64,000 nucleotides of DNA. Origin: DATCHW01 sp036508135 (GTDB taxonomy: Bacteria; Bacteroidota; Ignavibacteria; Tepidaquicellales; Tepidaquicellaceae). The notes under the pieces were generated by a model. That model had not been told where the DNA came from and made no database searches. It saw nothing but the letters and a program-made list of their open reading frames with translations. The first letter of the stretch is position 1. The number at the start of each line of letters is the position of its first letter. A program made the translations under genes and the position numbers. Below are positions 8,946-16,006 of this stretch, one piece after another. The DNA lies in NCBI GenBank assembly GCA_036508135.1, contig DATCHW010000024.1:62001-126000 (forward strand). The letters are read 5' to 3'.

Positions 8946-10253
8946 GTGAAAAAATTCAAGAAATATGAGGAGTGCCTGAATTATTTGTTCGGATTAGAAA
9001 GAGCAGGAATTAAATACAGTTTAATTAACATTAAATCACTTCTGGAATTTCTCAACAATCCTCAAAATTCATTCAAATCCATACACATTGCAGGAACGAA
9101 CGGAAAAGGTTCTGTTGCTTCTATCATAAATTCTGTTTTGATTGAAAAAGGTTTTAAAACAGGTCTATATACATCTCCGCATATCCTTGATTTCAGAGAA
9201 AGGATATTAGTGAATGGTGAATATATTTCCAAAAAATTCGTCCTTGATTTCACTAACAGGGTTTTTGATTATATCAAAAATTTGGATATTAGTTTTTTTG
9301 AGGTAACAACTGCTATGGCATTTGAATATTTCCGTTATAAGAAAGTTAAGTATGCAATAGTGGAAGCAGGTCTCGGCGGAAGGCTCGACTCTACAAATAT
9401 TCTCAATCCTGTTGTTTCAATTATTACAGGAATTTCCATTGACCATACGGAATATCTTGGTAATTCTATAGAAAAGATTGCAAAGGAAAAAGCCGGAATT
9501 ATAAAAAAGAATGTACCGTGCATAATCGGGAAAGTTAATAAAAAATTAGAGAAAATCTTTATCGAAACTGCAAAACATAAAAAATCCGAATTAATATTCG
9601 CAGATAAGTTTGTAAAGCCAATTATAACTGCCGATAGAGCAGAAGGATTCGAATTTAAAACAACTACATTTAATAACATTTATTATCCTTTAACCGGAAA
9701 ATATCAGTCAAAGAATATCGCTACTGCTATTTCAGCACTTTCAGCGTTAGATAAGAAAGAAAAAATAGGTATTGACTCTGTTGCTTTAAAGAAAGGATTT
9801 GCAAATATAATCCGGAATTCAAAGTTCTACGGGAGATTTCAGAAAATAAGTGATAATCCGTTAAAAATAATAGATGTTTCCCATAATTACGAAGCCCTGA
9901 AAAATATTGCCGGTAATTTAAAGAATATTAAGTATAAAAATCTTTTTATAATATTCGGAATTATGAAAGAAAAGAATCATAAAGAGTGTATGAGTGTGAT
10001 TGAAAATCTCGGTGGATATTTAGTTCTCACGAAACCGGATTATAAACGTGCTGCTGAACCTGAAGAACTATTACAATATATTACAAAACAAAAGACCCAG
10101 AATAAACGGGTATCCTTCACGGTAACACATTCCCTAAAAGAGGCATACGAAACAGTAAAAAGTAGAATAAAAAAGAATGATCTGCTCCTGGTTACAGGCT
10201 CATTTTTTGTAGTGAGTGATTTCTTAAAAGTTAGTAAATTGAAACTATTATAA
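8946..10253 (+). CDS. folC: Folylpolyglutamate / dihydrofolate synthase
   Basis: ATP-dependent ligase that adds glutamate to dihydropteroate or tetrahydrofolate. The 435 residues match FolC. Seen: a P-loop at GTNGKGSV, the TSPHILDFRERI folate-binding segment, VEAGLGGRLDSTN, and HTEYLGNSIEKIAKEKAGI, all signature blocks. The start is GTG; no strong ribosome-binding site is visible. First gene of a plus-strand group with the HAD phosphatase (8 bp gap) and acpS. Whether it is bifunctional (DHFS plus FPGS) cannot be read from sequence. Confidence 0.95.
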   Translation: MKKFKKYEECLNYLFGLERAGIKYSLINIKSLLEFLNNPQNSFKSIHIAGTNGKGSVASIINSVLIEKGFKTGLYTSPHILDFRERILVNGEYISKKFVLDFTNRVFDYIKNLDISFFEVTTAMAFEYFRYKKVKYAIVEAGLGGRLDSTNILNPVVSIITGISIDHTEYLGNSIEKIAKEKAGIIKKNVPCIIGKVNKKLEKIFIETAKHKKSELIFADKFVKPIITADRAEGFEFKTTTFNNIYYPLTGKYQSKNIATAISALSALDKKEKIGIDSVALKKGFANIIRNSKFYGRFQKISDNPLKIIDVSHNYEALKNIAGNLKNIKYKNLFIIFGIMKEKNHKECMSVIENLGGYLVLTKPDYKRAAEPEELLQYITKQKTQNKRVSFTVTHSLKEAYETVKSRIKKNDLLLVTGSFFVVSDFLKVSKLKLL

Positions 10254-10261
10254 ATAAAATT

Positions 10262-10948
10262 ATGATTAAAGCAATAATATTTGACCTTGATAATACTCTG
10301 ATGGATTTTATGCTGATGAAAAGCAGGGCTGTGGAAGCCGCTGTCTATGCAATGATAGATGCAGGTATGGATATGAAATTCGGGGAAGCTATACAGAAAA
10401 TTAATAGTATATACGACAGAGAGGGAATCGAGTACCAGCAGATATTTGATGAGTTCCTTCACGATTTATACGGCGGAGTGAATTATAAAATAATGTCAGC
10501 CGGAATCGTAGCATACCGTACAGCACGTGAAGCAGCGCTTAAACCTTATCCGAATGTATTCCCGACTTTGATAGAACTGGTAAAAATGGGATTAAAACTT
10601 GCCGTAGTTTCAGACGCTCCTTCTAAAGAAGCATGGCTGAGACTTTCTTATCTTAATTTTCATCATCTCTTCGACGTTGTGATAACGTATGATGAGGCGC
10701 GTGAGAAAAAACCTTCCCCTGTACCTTTCAATCTTGCTCTTGAAAAACTTGAACTAAAACCTGAAGAATGCCTTATGATAGGGGACTGGGCGGAAAGAGA
10801 TATGATGGGTGCCAAAGCCGTAGGAATGAAGACGGTGTTTGCGAGATACGGAGATACATTCAATACCCGGCATCCGGGTTCGGATTATGATATCAATTCC
10901 ATTTCGGAATTGATAGATATAGTAAAAAAAGAAAATAAAATATTATGA
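10262..10948 (+). CDS. HAD-superfamily hydrolase (phosphatase)
   Basis: A 228-residue haloacid-dehalogenase-type phosphatase. Seen: motif I FDLDNTL (nucleophile Asp8 and acid Asp10), motif II VVSDAPS, motif III lysine in EKKPSP, and motif IV MIGDWAERDMMGAK. The helical cap between residues 15 and 90 is the C1 type. Such enzymes act on small phosphorylated metabolites and the substrate cannot be predicted. It overlaps acpS by 4 bp (ATGA junction) and follows folC closely, so the three genes probably form one transcript. Confidence 0.9.
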   Translation: MIKAIIFDLDNTLMDFMLMKSRAVEAAVYAMIDAGMDMKFGEAIQKINSIYDREGIEYQQIFDEFLHDLYGGVNYKIMSAGIVAYRTAREAALKPYPNVFPTLIELVKMGLKLAVVSDAPSKEAWLRLSYLNFHHLFDVVITYDEAREKKPSPVPFNLALEKLELKPEECLMIGDWAERDMMGAKAVGMKTVFARYGDTFNTRHPGSDYDINSISELIDIVKKENKIL

Positions 10949-11310
10949 TAATAGGAATAGGAATTGATATTATAGATATCAAAAGAATTAGGAGCATTTC
11001 TGAAAAATTCGGTGAAAGATTCTTCCAAAGGATATTTACGGATAGCGAGATAAATTATTGTAAATCTTTTTCAAAACCCGAATTGCATTTTGCCGGTAGA
11101 TTTTGTTCTAAAGAAGCTTACTCAAAGTCTATAGGTACGGGTATTTCGAAACATTTCAGGTGGAAAGATATCGAGATACTTAATGACGAAAAGGGAAAGC
11201 CTTATATCCATCATATAAACGAAAACGAGTATTCTAAATTGAATTTTCAGATAAGTATTTCACACACAGATGATTATGCATGTGCCGTAGTTACCTGTGA
11301 AAAAATTTAG
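10945..11310 (+). CDS. acpS: Holo-[acyl-carrier-protein] synthase
   Basis: Transfers 4'-phosphopantetheine from CoA to ACP for fatty-acid synthesis. The 121 residues are typical. Seen: GIGIDIIDIKRI with the Mg-binding Asp8, and GRFCSKEAYSKSIGTGI containing the catalytic-site Glu/Lys pair (KEA); ISISHTDDYACAVV closes the fold. Starts inside the stop region of the HAD gene, suggesting translational coupling. Its 3' end is 2 bp from the convergent rsh gene. Confidence 0.96.
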   Translation: MIIGIGIDIIDIKRIRSISEKFGERFFQRIFTDSEINYCKSFSKPELHFAGRFCSKEAYSKSIGTGISKHFRWKDIEILNDEKGKPYIHHINENEYSKLNFQISISHTDDYACAVVTCEKI

Positions 11311-11312
11311 AT

Positions 11313-13538
11313 TTATTCTTCAAATCTTGTGGCGTTAAGAACGCCCGGTTGAGATTTGATTTTTTCTATGATTGCATTCAGCTGCTTAAGGTTCTCCACA
11401 ACTAATATCATTGTACCTTCGAACATCGCGTCCTTCGAATAAATATTCATACTTCTGATATTAACGCTGAAGTTTTTAGATATCACGGAAGTGATATCTT
11501 TGATAAGTCCCGGTCTGTCTTCCCCGATAATTTTGATACCGCCTGTAAATTCTCCTTTCGCGGTATCGCCCCAGTTGATTTCGATTATCCTGTTCGGTTC
11601 CTGCAGATATAAATTAAGAATATTTTTGCAGGTTCGCCTGTGGATCTTTAAACCTTCATTAAAAGTGATAAAACCAATCACATCATCTCCGGGAATTGGA
11701 TTACAGCATTTTGCATATTCATATTTAAAGCCCTTCATTTTTTCCAGTTCACCGCCCTTACCCAGGGAAATATCTATCTCGGCTGCTCTTGCATCGGTTA
11801 TAAACTTGGTAAACGTCTCGGTTTCATTTATTGGAATTTGCAGGATTTTATCAACAGAAGATTCTAATTGCTGAATTTTATTTTTATCAGATAATATATC
11901 TATCACTTCCTCAAGACGGTGCTCGTCTTTCCCTGCTTCATAGTAGAAATTATTTAAGTCTTTAAACTTTAATCTCTGGACAATCTTTAATAATGTATCT
12001 TCATTTATATGAAGTTTGTGCTTCTTTAACTTTTTTTCATATTGCTCTTTTCCTACGGTTACAAATTTCTTTTTTTCAATATTGAAATACTTTTTAATAT
12101 CAGTCCGGGCTTTTTGTGTTACCACAAATTTTTCCCAGTCCTTTTTTGGCTTCGGATTTTTCGAAGTGATAATCTCAATCTGATTTCCGCTCCTGAGTTT
12201 AGAGTCAAGGTTCACTATTTTTCCGTTAACTTTTGCTCCTATGCACCTCATGCCCACTTCGGTATGGATTTCGAATGCAAAATCAAGAGGCGTTGCACCG
12301 GAAGGAAGGATTTTTAATTCACCTTTTGGAGTGAAACAGTAAATTTCATCCTGATATAAATTCAGTTTAAAACTTTCTATCAATTGTTTTGAAGTCTCGT
12401 CATCCTTAGCAGTATTTTCAAAAGTATCCCTTATCCATTGCATCCAGTATTCAAGGTTTTTATCGTCGATGTTTGTATTTTCTTTATATTTCCAATGTGC
12501 GGCAACACCTTTCTCGGCTATTTCATGCATATCCCTTGTCCGTATCTGTACTTCCACCATTTTACCTTCCTTGCTAACAAGGGTCGTGTGAATGGATTGA
12601 TATCCGTTCTGTTTCGGAAGGGAAATATAATCTTTAAATCTTTCGGGAACAGGTATATATATTTCGGAGCATATTCCATAAACAGAAAAGCAGTCGTTTT
12701 TATGCTCTGTATCCAGAATCACCCTCACAGCAAATAAATCAAATATATCATCTATTGATTTAGCACGTGTCATTAATTTCTTGTGAATACTATATATGGA
12801 TTTTGCCCTGCCGTATATTTCAAATTTGTAATTCTCTTTTGTTAATCTTTCTTTTATCGGCTCGATGAATTTTTTTACTAATTTTTCTCTTTCTCTTTTT
12901 TTCTCTTTTAATTTCTTCGCTATTTCTTCGTATTCAATTTTGTTCAGGTATTTGAAAGAGAGATCTTCAAGTTCGGTCTTTACATTTGAAAGCCCGAATC
13001 TATGAGCAAAGGGTGCGTATATATCTATAGTTTCCTGAGCAAGACGCATTTTTTTAGTTTCGGTAAGGAACTCAAGCGTCCGCAGGTTATGAAGTCTGTC
13101 CGCAAATTTAACGAGCATTACCCTGATATCGGATGTCATAGAGAGCAGAAGTTTCTTATACGATTCAATTTGCTTCAATTCGTAATTGTCAAAAATCCCT
13201 TCAATCTTTGTTGCTCCGTCCACAATTTCGGCAATTTCATTCCCGAACTCTTCCCTAAGATCTTTTATTGTAAATTTTGTATCCTCAACTACATCGTGCA
13301 ATAATGCTGCTGAAACGGATATATCATCGAGAGGGATTTCTCTTGCGATTATCAAGGCTACTTCATAAGGATGTGAAAAATAAGGCTCACCCGATGCGCG
13401 TTTATCATTTCTATGCGCCTCGAGTGCAAATTTGAAAGCTTTCGAAATTACTTCTTCTTTAATCTTATTTGAAGGAAGATTCTTCCTGCAATTTATAAGT
13501 AATTCTTCGAGTTTTTTTTTGTAAAAATTACTTAACAT
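11313..13538 (-). CDS. rsh: Bifunctional (p)ppGpp synthetase/hydrolase, RelA/SpoT family
   Basis: Long Rsh enzyme controlling the stringent response by making and degrading (p)ppGpp. The 741 residues are full length. Domains in order: HD hydrolase (about 40-200, with HDVVEDT and DRLHNLRTL), synthetase (about 230-350, GRAKSIYSIHKKL and NGYQSIHTT), TGS (about 385-450), a helical/zinc region (CCNPIPGD around 620) and a C-terminal ACT domain (IKIIGEDRPGLIKDITSVI). The intact HD motifs argue for hydrolase activity, and the synthetase block appears intact, so one bifunctional enzyme is likely. It is followed upstream on minus by upp. Confidence 0.96.
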   Translation of the reverse strand: MLSNFYKKKLEELLINCRKNLPSNKIKEEVISKAFKFALEAHRNDKRASGEPYFSHPYEVALIIAREIPLDDISVSAALLHDVVEDTKFTIKDLREEFGNEIAEIVDGATKIEGIFDNYELKQIESYKKLLLSMTSDIRVMLVKFADRLHNLRTLEFLTETKKMRLAQETIDIYAPFAHRFGLSNVKTELEDLSFKYLNKIEYEEIAKKLKEKKREREKLVKKFIEPIKERLTKENYKFEIYGRAKSIYSIHKKLMTRAKSIDDIFDLFAVRVILDTEHKNDCFSVYGICSEIYIPVPERFKDYISLPKQNGYQSIHTTLVSKEGKMVEVQIRTRDMHEIAEKGVAAHWKYKENTNIDDKNLEYWMQWIRDTFENTAKDDETSKQLIESFKLNLYQDEIYCFTPKGELKILPSGATPLDFAFEIHTEVGMRCIGAKVNGKIVNLDSKLRSGNQIEIITSKNPKPKKDWEKFVVTQKARTDIKKYFNIEKKKFVTVGKEQYEKKLKKHKLHINEDTLLKIVQRLKFKDLNNFYYEAGKDEHRLEEVIDILSDKNKIQQLESSVDKILQIPINETETFTKFITDARAAEIDISLGKGGELEKMKGFKYEYAKCCNPIPGDDVIGFITFNEGLKIHRRTCKNILNLYLQEPNRIIEINWGDTAKGEFTGGIKIIGEDRPGLIKDITSVISKNFSVNIRSMNIYSKDAMFEGTMILVVENLKQLNAIIEKIKSQPGVLNATRFEE

Positions 13539-13560
13539 TTCTTTAAATCAATTTACCTGA

Positions 13561-14205
13561 TTATGTGCCAAAAAGTCTGTCGCCCGCGTCGCCGAGTCCC
13601 GGAAGAATATACCCCTTATCATTAAGCTTGTCATCGATAAAACAAGTAAATATCTTTATCAATTTTTTATCACTGCTCCCGAATCTTTTTTCGATTGCAG
13701 CAAGACCTTCGGGTGCACATAACAATGATACAATATTAATATCGATGATGTTCATATTCAATAAATATTCTATCGTGAATATTATGCTTCCGCCGGTGGC
13801 TATCATAGGGTCAAGTACTATCACTTTCAGATTTTTTTTATCTTTTATATGAGGAAATTTGAAATAATATTTTATCGGCTTAAGTGATTCTTCATCCCTG
13901 TATAAACCTATATGGCTTATGGATGCATTCGGATATAGATTCCTGAATCCTTCCGTTAAACCAAGCCCTGCACGTAATATCGGAAGAATTACAACTTTTG
14001 TATTTATCTTTTGACCTTTTGCTTTTTTTAAAGGTGTAAATATAGTCTTATTTTCAGTCTTTAGTTCTGAATACACTTCAGCCGCCATTAAATATGAAAT
14101 TCTTTCAAGGCAACTCTTAAAACTTACAATATCAGTTTTATTATCCCTTAATCGTGTAAGGTAATGAGCTACTAAAGGGTGCTTGGAAACATTGATATTA
14201 ATCAT
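13561..14205 (-). CDS. upp: Uracil phosphoribosyltransferase
   Basis: Pyrimidine salvage enzyme making UMP from uracil and PRPP. The 214 residues match. Seen: the PRPP-binding loop VIVLDPMIATGGSI (about residues 128-141), ILPILRAGLGLTEGF, and the uracil-binding C-terminal GYILPGLGDAGDRLFGT. It lies 22 bp before rsh on the same strand and 18 bp after a lipoprotein gene, so the three may be co-transcribed. Confidence 0.96.
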   Translation of the reverse strand: MININVSKHPLVAHYLTRLRDNKTDIVSFKSCLERISYLMAAEVYSELKTENKTIFTPLKKAKGQKINTKVVILPILRAGLGLTEGFRNLYPNASISHIGLYRDEESLKPIKYYFKFPHIKDKKNLKVIVLDPMIATGGSIIFTIEYLLNMNIIDINIVSLLCAPEGLAAIEKRFGSSDKKLIKIFTCFIDDKLNDKGYILPGLGDAGDRLFGT

Positions 14206-14223
14206 TCTAATAAAATTGATGTT

Positions 14224-15267
14224 TTACAATAAGTCTATTGATAGTTTTAGCGATGTTTCTTTTATAGTTTTAAACGATTGACCTTTCGATGATACTTTAG
14301 CAAGCATTTTAACAATTTGTTCCGTCTCTTTCTTTACCATGCATCCTTTTGAAAGATTATATTTCATAAGTCCTGTACCTCCGGCAGTCACATCTTCAAT
14401 TTTCATAGAGCCTTCCTTTGTCTTATATTCCTTGTCGATAAATTCTATATCCAGTTTTCCATTAATAGAAACTATATCTCCGGCATCAGTTTTCTGTATA
14501 TCCTTTACACTGTAATTCACGATATTTTTAAATCTGAATGGTGGATTATCCGATGTTATTGTTTGAGACCATACTGAATCTTTTGGCACGTCATTTTTGG
14601 GAAACACCTGATATTGCATTGTTAATACCTCTTTCAGGGATGATTTCAGGCTCTCCTTGATTGCATCTTTTGCTTGCTGGCTTACAGTATCCCCTAACTC
14701 TTTGAATAATTTATCATATATCGCTTCCAGTTCATAAGGCTCGAAAAATTCATTATTGCTCCCCACTCTGATTTTAAAATAATTTCCTATCATATTATTA
14801 TAAACCAGAAAATCTTTCATTGTACTTATGCTATCCTTAACGCTTGAATTATAGACTATAGTATTTGATTCATCTTTAGCGGATTGCTTTACGGTAACTA
14901 TAATACTGTCATATTTCATTTTAAGAGTAATCACACCTGTTGCATTCACTTCTGCAACTTCCTGTGTATAATAATAAGCCTCTATCTGCTCCTGAGATAT
15001 CATATCTTCCTTCTTCGCTGCATCCGCACTTGATTCTTTCGTAGATTTTACCATTTTATATCTGAATATATCGCCGACTTTAGGCTTCAGTTTCAAATCT
15101 ATTCGTGTATTTCCTTTATCGTCAGTTTTGATAAGTTCGGAATTAGTTTCGGTCTTTGGTTTGTTTTCATCCTTGATATTAGGGTCTTTTTTACCGCAAT
15201 TTATTAAAAATAGCGGCAGTACAACCATCATTACAAGTAAAATCAGGCTTCTTAAATTATTAATCAT
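14224..15267 (-). CDS. Putative lipoprotein of unknown function
   Basis: A 347-residue protein with a clear lipoprotein signal: a hydrophobic stretch at residues 8-20 and lipobox LINC with Cys24 as the acylation site. A charged, low-complexity linker (about 28-50) leads into a beta-rich body beginning RIDLKLKPKVGDIFRYKM. I do not recognise the family with certainty; the KPKVGDIFRYKM opening resembles lipoproteins of unknown function common in Bacteroidota. Presumed anchored in the outer or inner membrane facing the periplasm. It is the last core gene before the accessory island. Confidence 0.75.
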   Translation of the reverse strand: MINNLRSLILLVMMVVLPLFLINCGKKDPNIKDENKPKTETNSELIKTDDKGNTRIDLKLKPKVGDIFRYKMVKSTKESSADAAKKEDMISQEQIEAYYYTQEVAEVNATGVITLKMKYDSIIVTVKQSAKDESNTIVYNSSVKDSISTMKDFLVYNNMIGNYFKIRVGSNNEFFEPYELEAIYDKLFKELGDTVSQQAKDAIKESLKSSLKEVLTMQYQVFPKNDVPKDSVWSQTITSDNPPFRFKNIVNYSVKDIQKTDAGDIVSINGKLDIEFIDKEYKTKEGSMKIEDVTAGGTGLMKYNLSKGCMVKKETEQIVKMLAKVSSKGQSFKTIKETSLKLSIDLL

Positions 15268-15316
15268 AGAAAAACTTACTCCTTTTCTTTAAAAATTTAG
15301 AAAATATACGGATATT

Positions 15317-15345
15317 AAATTGCATATTCAAAGCAAATGAAAAGC
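15317..15345 (+). repeat. 29-bp direct repeat, left copy (candidate att site)
   Basis: A 29-bp sequence beginning AAATTGCATATTCAAAGCAA that recurs at 25382-25410 with a single mismatch (28/29). The two copies bracket the whole accessory island. No integrase lies inside, so an attachment-site role is inference; a dispersed repeat is the alternative. Confidence 0.6.
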
Positions 15346-15363
15346 AGACTTTTTCTGAAAATA

Positions 15364-15557
15364 CACATCTGTCCAAAATAAATATTATTAAAAATATTTC
15401 GGACAACAAAAGCGGAAATCCAGTAAAAAATTCCCCCTTAATAAAGGGGGAACAAAAGGGGGTTGTCTTTGTTTCGATGATAATTTGTCCCAAAAAAGTT
15501 AATTATTTTAATTTAATTGCACTTTTATTTAAGTTCAATTTATTTTGGACAGCTGTG
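15364..15557. mobile_element. 194-bp MITE with 9-bp target-site duplication
   Basis: Ends are 20-bp inverted repeats with 19/20 identity (15364-15383 and 15538-15557, core CTGTCCAAAATAAAT). The flanking 9 bp CTGAAAATA is present on both sides (15355-15363 and 15558-15566), a perfect target-site duplication showing that the block inserted as a unit. It encodes no transposase. Inside is a hairpin-forming stretch near 15430-15462 (CCCCCTTAATAAAGGGGG). A parent IS with matching ends would be expected elsewhere in the genome. Confidence 0.85.
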
Positions 15558-15615
15558 CTGAAAATAACTTATTTCTTCCCTTGATGTAAAACCGTTCTTT
15601 GTACTCCTCCCAATG

Positions 15616-15648
15616 TGTCATTCCCTAATGCTCCTATAGGGAATCCAG
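15616..15648 (-). repeat. Covarying hairpin repeat, copy 1 (reverse orientation)
   Basis: On the minus strand this reads CTGGATTCCC ... GGGAATGACA, with a stem ATTCCC/GGGAAT. The flanks match copies at 23335-23364 and 24167-24195, while the stem arms differ and stay complementary. This is a widespread kind of intergenic hairpin element; function unknown. Confidence 0.7.
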
Positions 15649-15853
15649 TTCTTCTCCCTTTTTTCTCAAATCAACCAAACAACTAATCAACTGATTAACT
15701 ATTTTTATCATTCATCCATACACTCATACACCCATACTCTTTTTCTTTCTTACTTGCTCACTCATTCTACAATTTTTCCTTTCTGTATCATCTTAATCAT
15801 TTGAATCTTATTAATCAGTGATACTACTTAACGAACTCAACAAATTTTCTTCC

Positions 15854-15957
15854 TGCTCCTGCAACTTATTATGTTCCAACTCCTGCATCTGCCACTGCTC
15901 CTGCAACTTGCCACTGCTCCTGCAACTGATTATGCTCCTGCAACTGCTACTGCAACT
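15854..15957. repeat. Short interspersed tandem repeats, TGCTCCTGCAACT unit
   Basis: Four exact copies of TGCTCCTGCAACT begin at 15854, 15896, 15915 and 15933, and a degenerate fifth follows at 15946. They lie just upstream of the restriction-modification gene. The open frame crossing them (15818-16006) encodes a Cys/Leu-rich sequence that is an artefact of the repeat. The remainder of 15567-16006 is pyrimidine-rich, with no gene seen. Confidence 0.75.
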
Positions 15958-16006
15958 TTTTTTTCACCCTTTTTTAAATTCTTCTTTTTCAATACCTTTA
16001 CTCATT

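Noticed and set aside
15260..15493. 77-residue frame on minus between the lipoprotein gene and the island
   Set aside because: Runs through the MITE and across its target duplication; no family resemblance.
15818..16006. 63-residue N-terminal extension of the restriction-modification gene
   Set aside because: Cys/Leu-rich sequence produced by the TGCTCCTGCAACT repeats; the enzyme is complete from the ATG at 16007.
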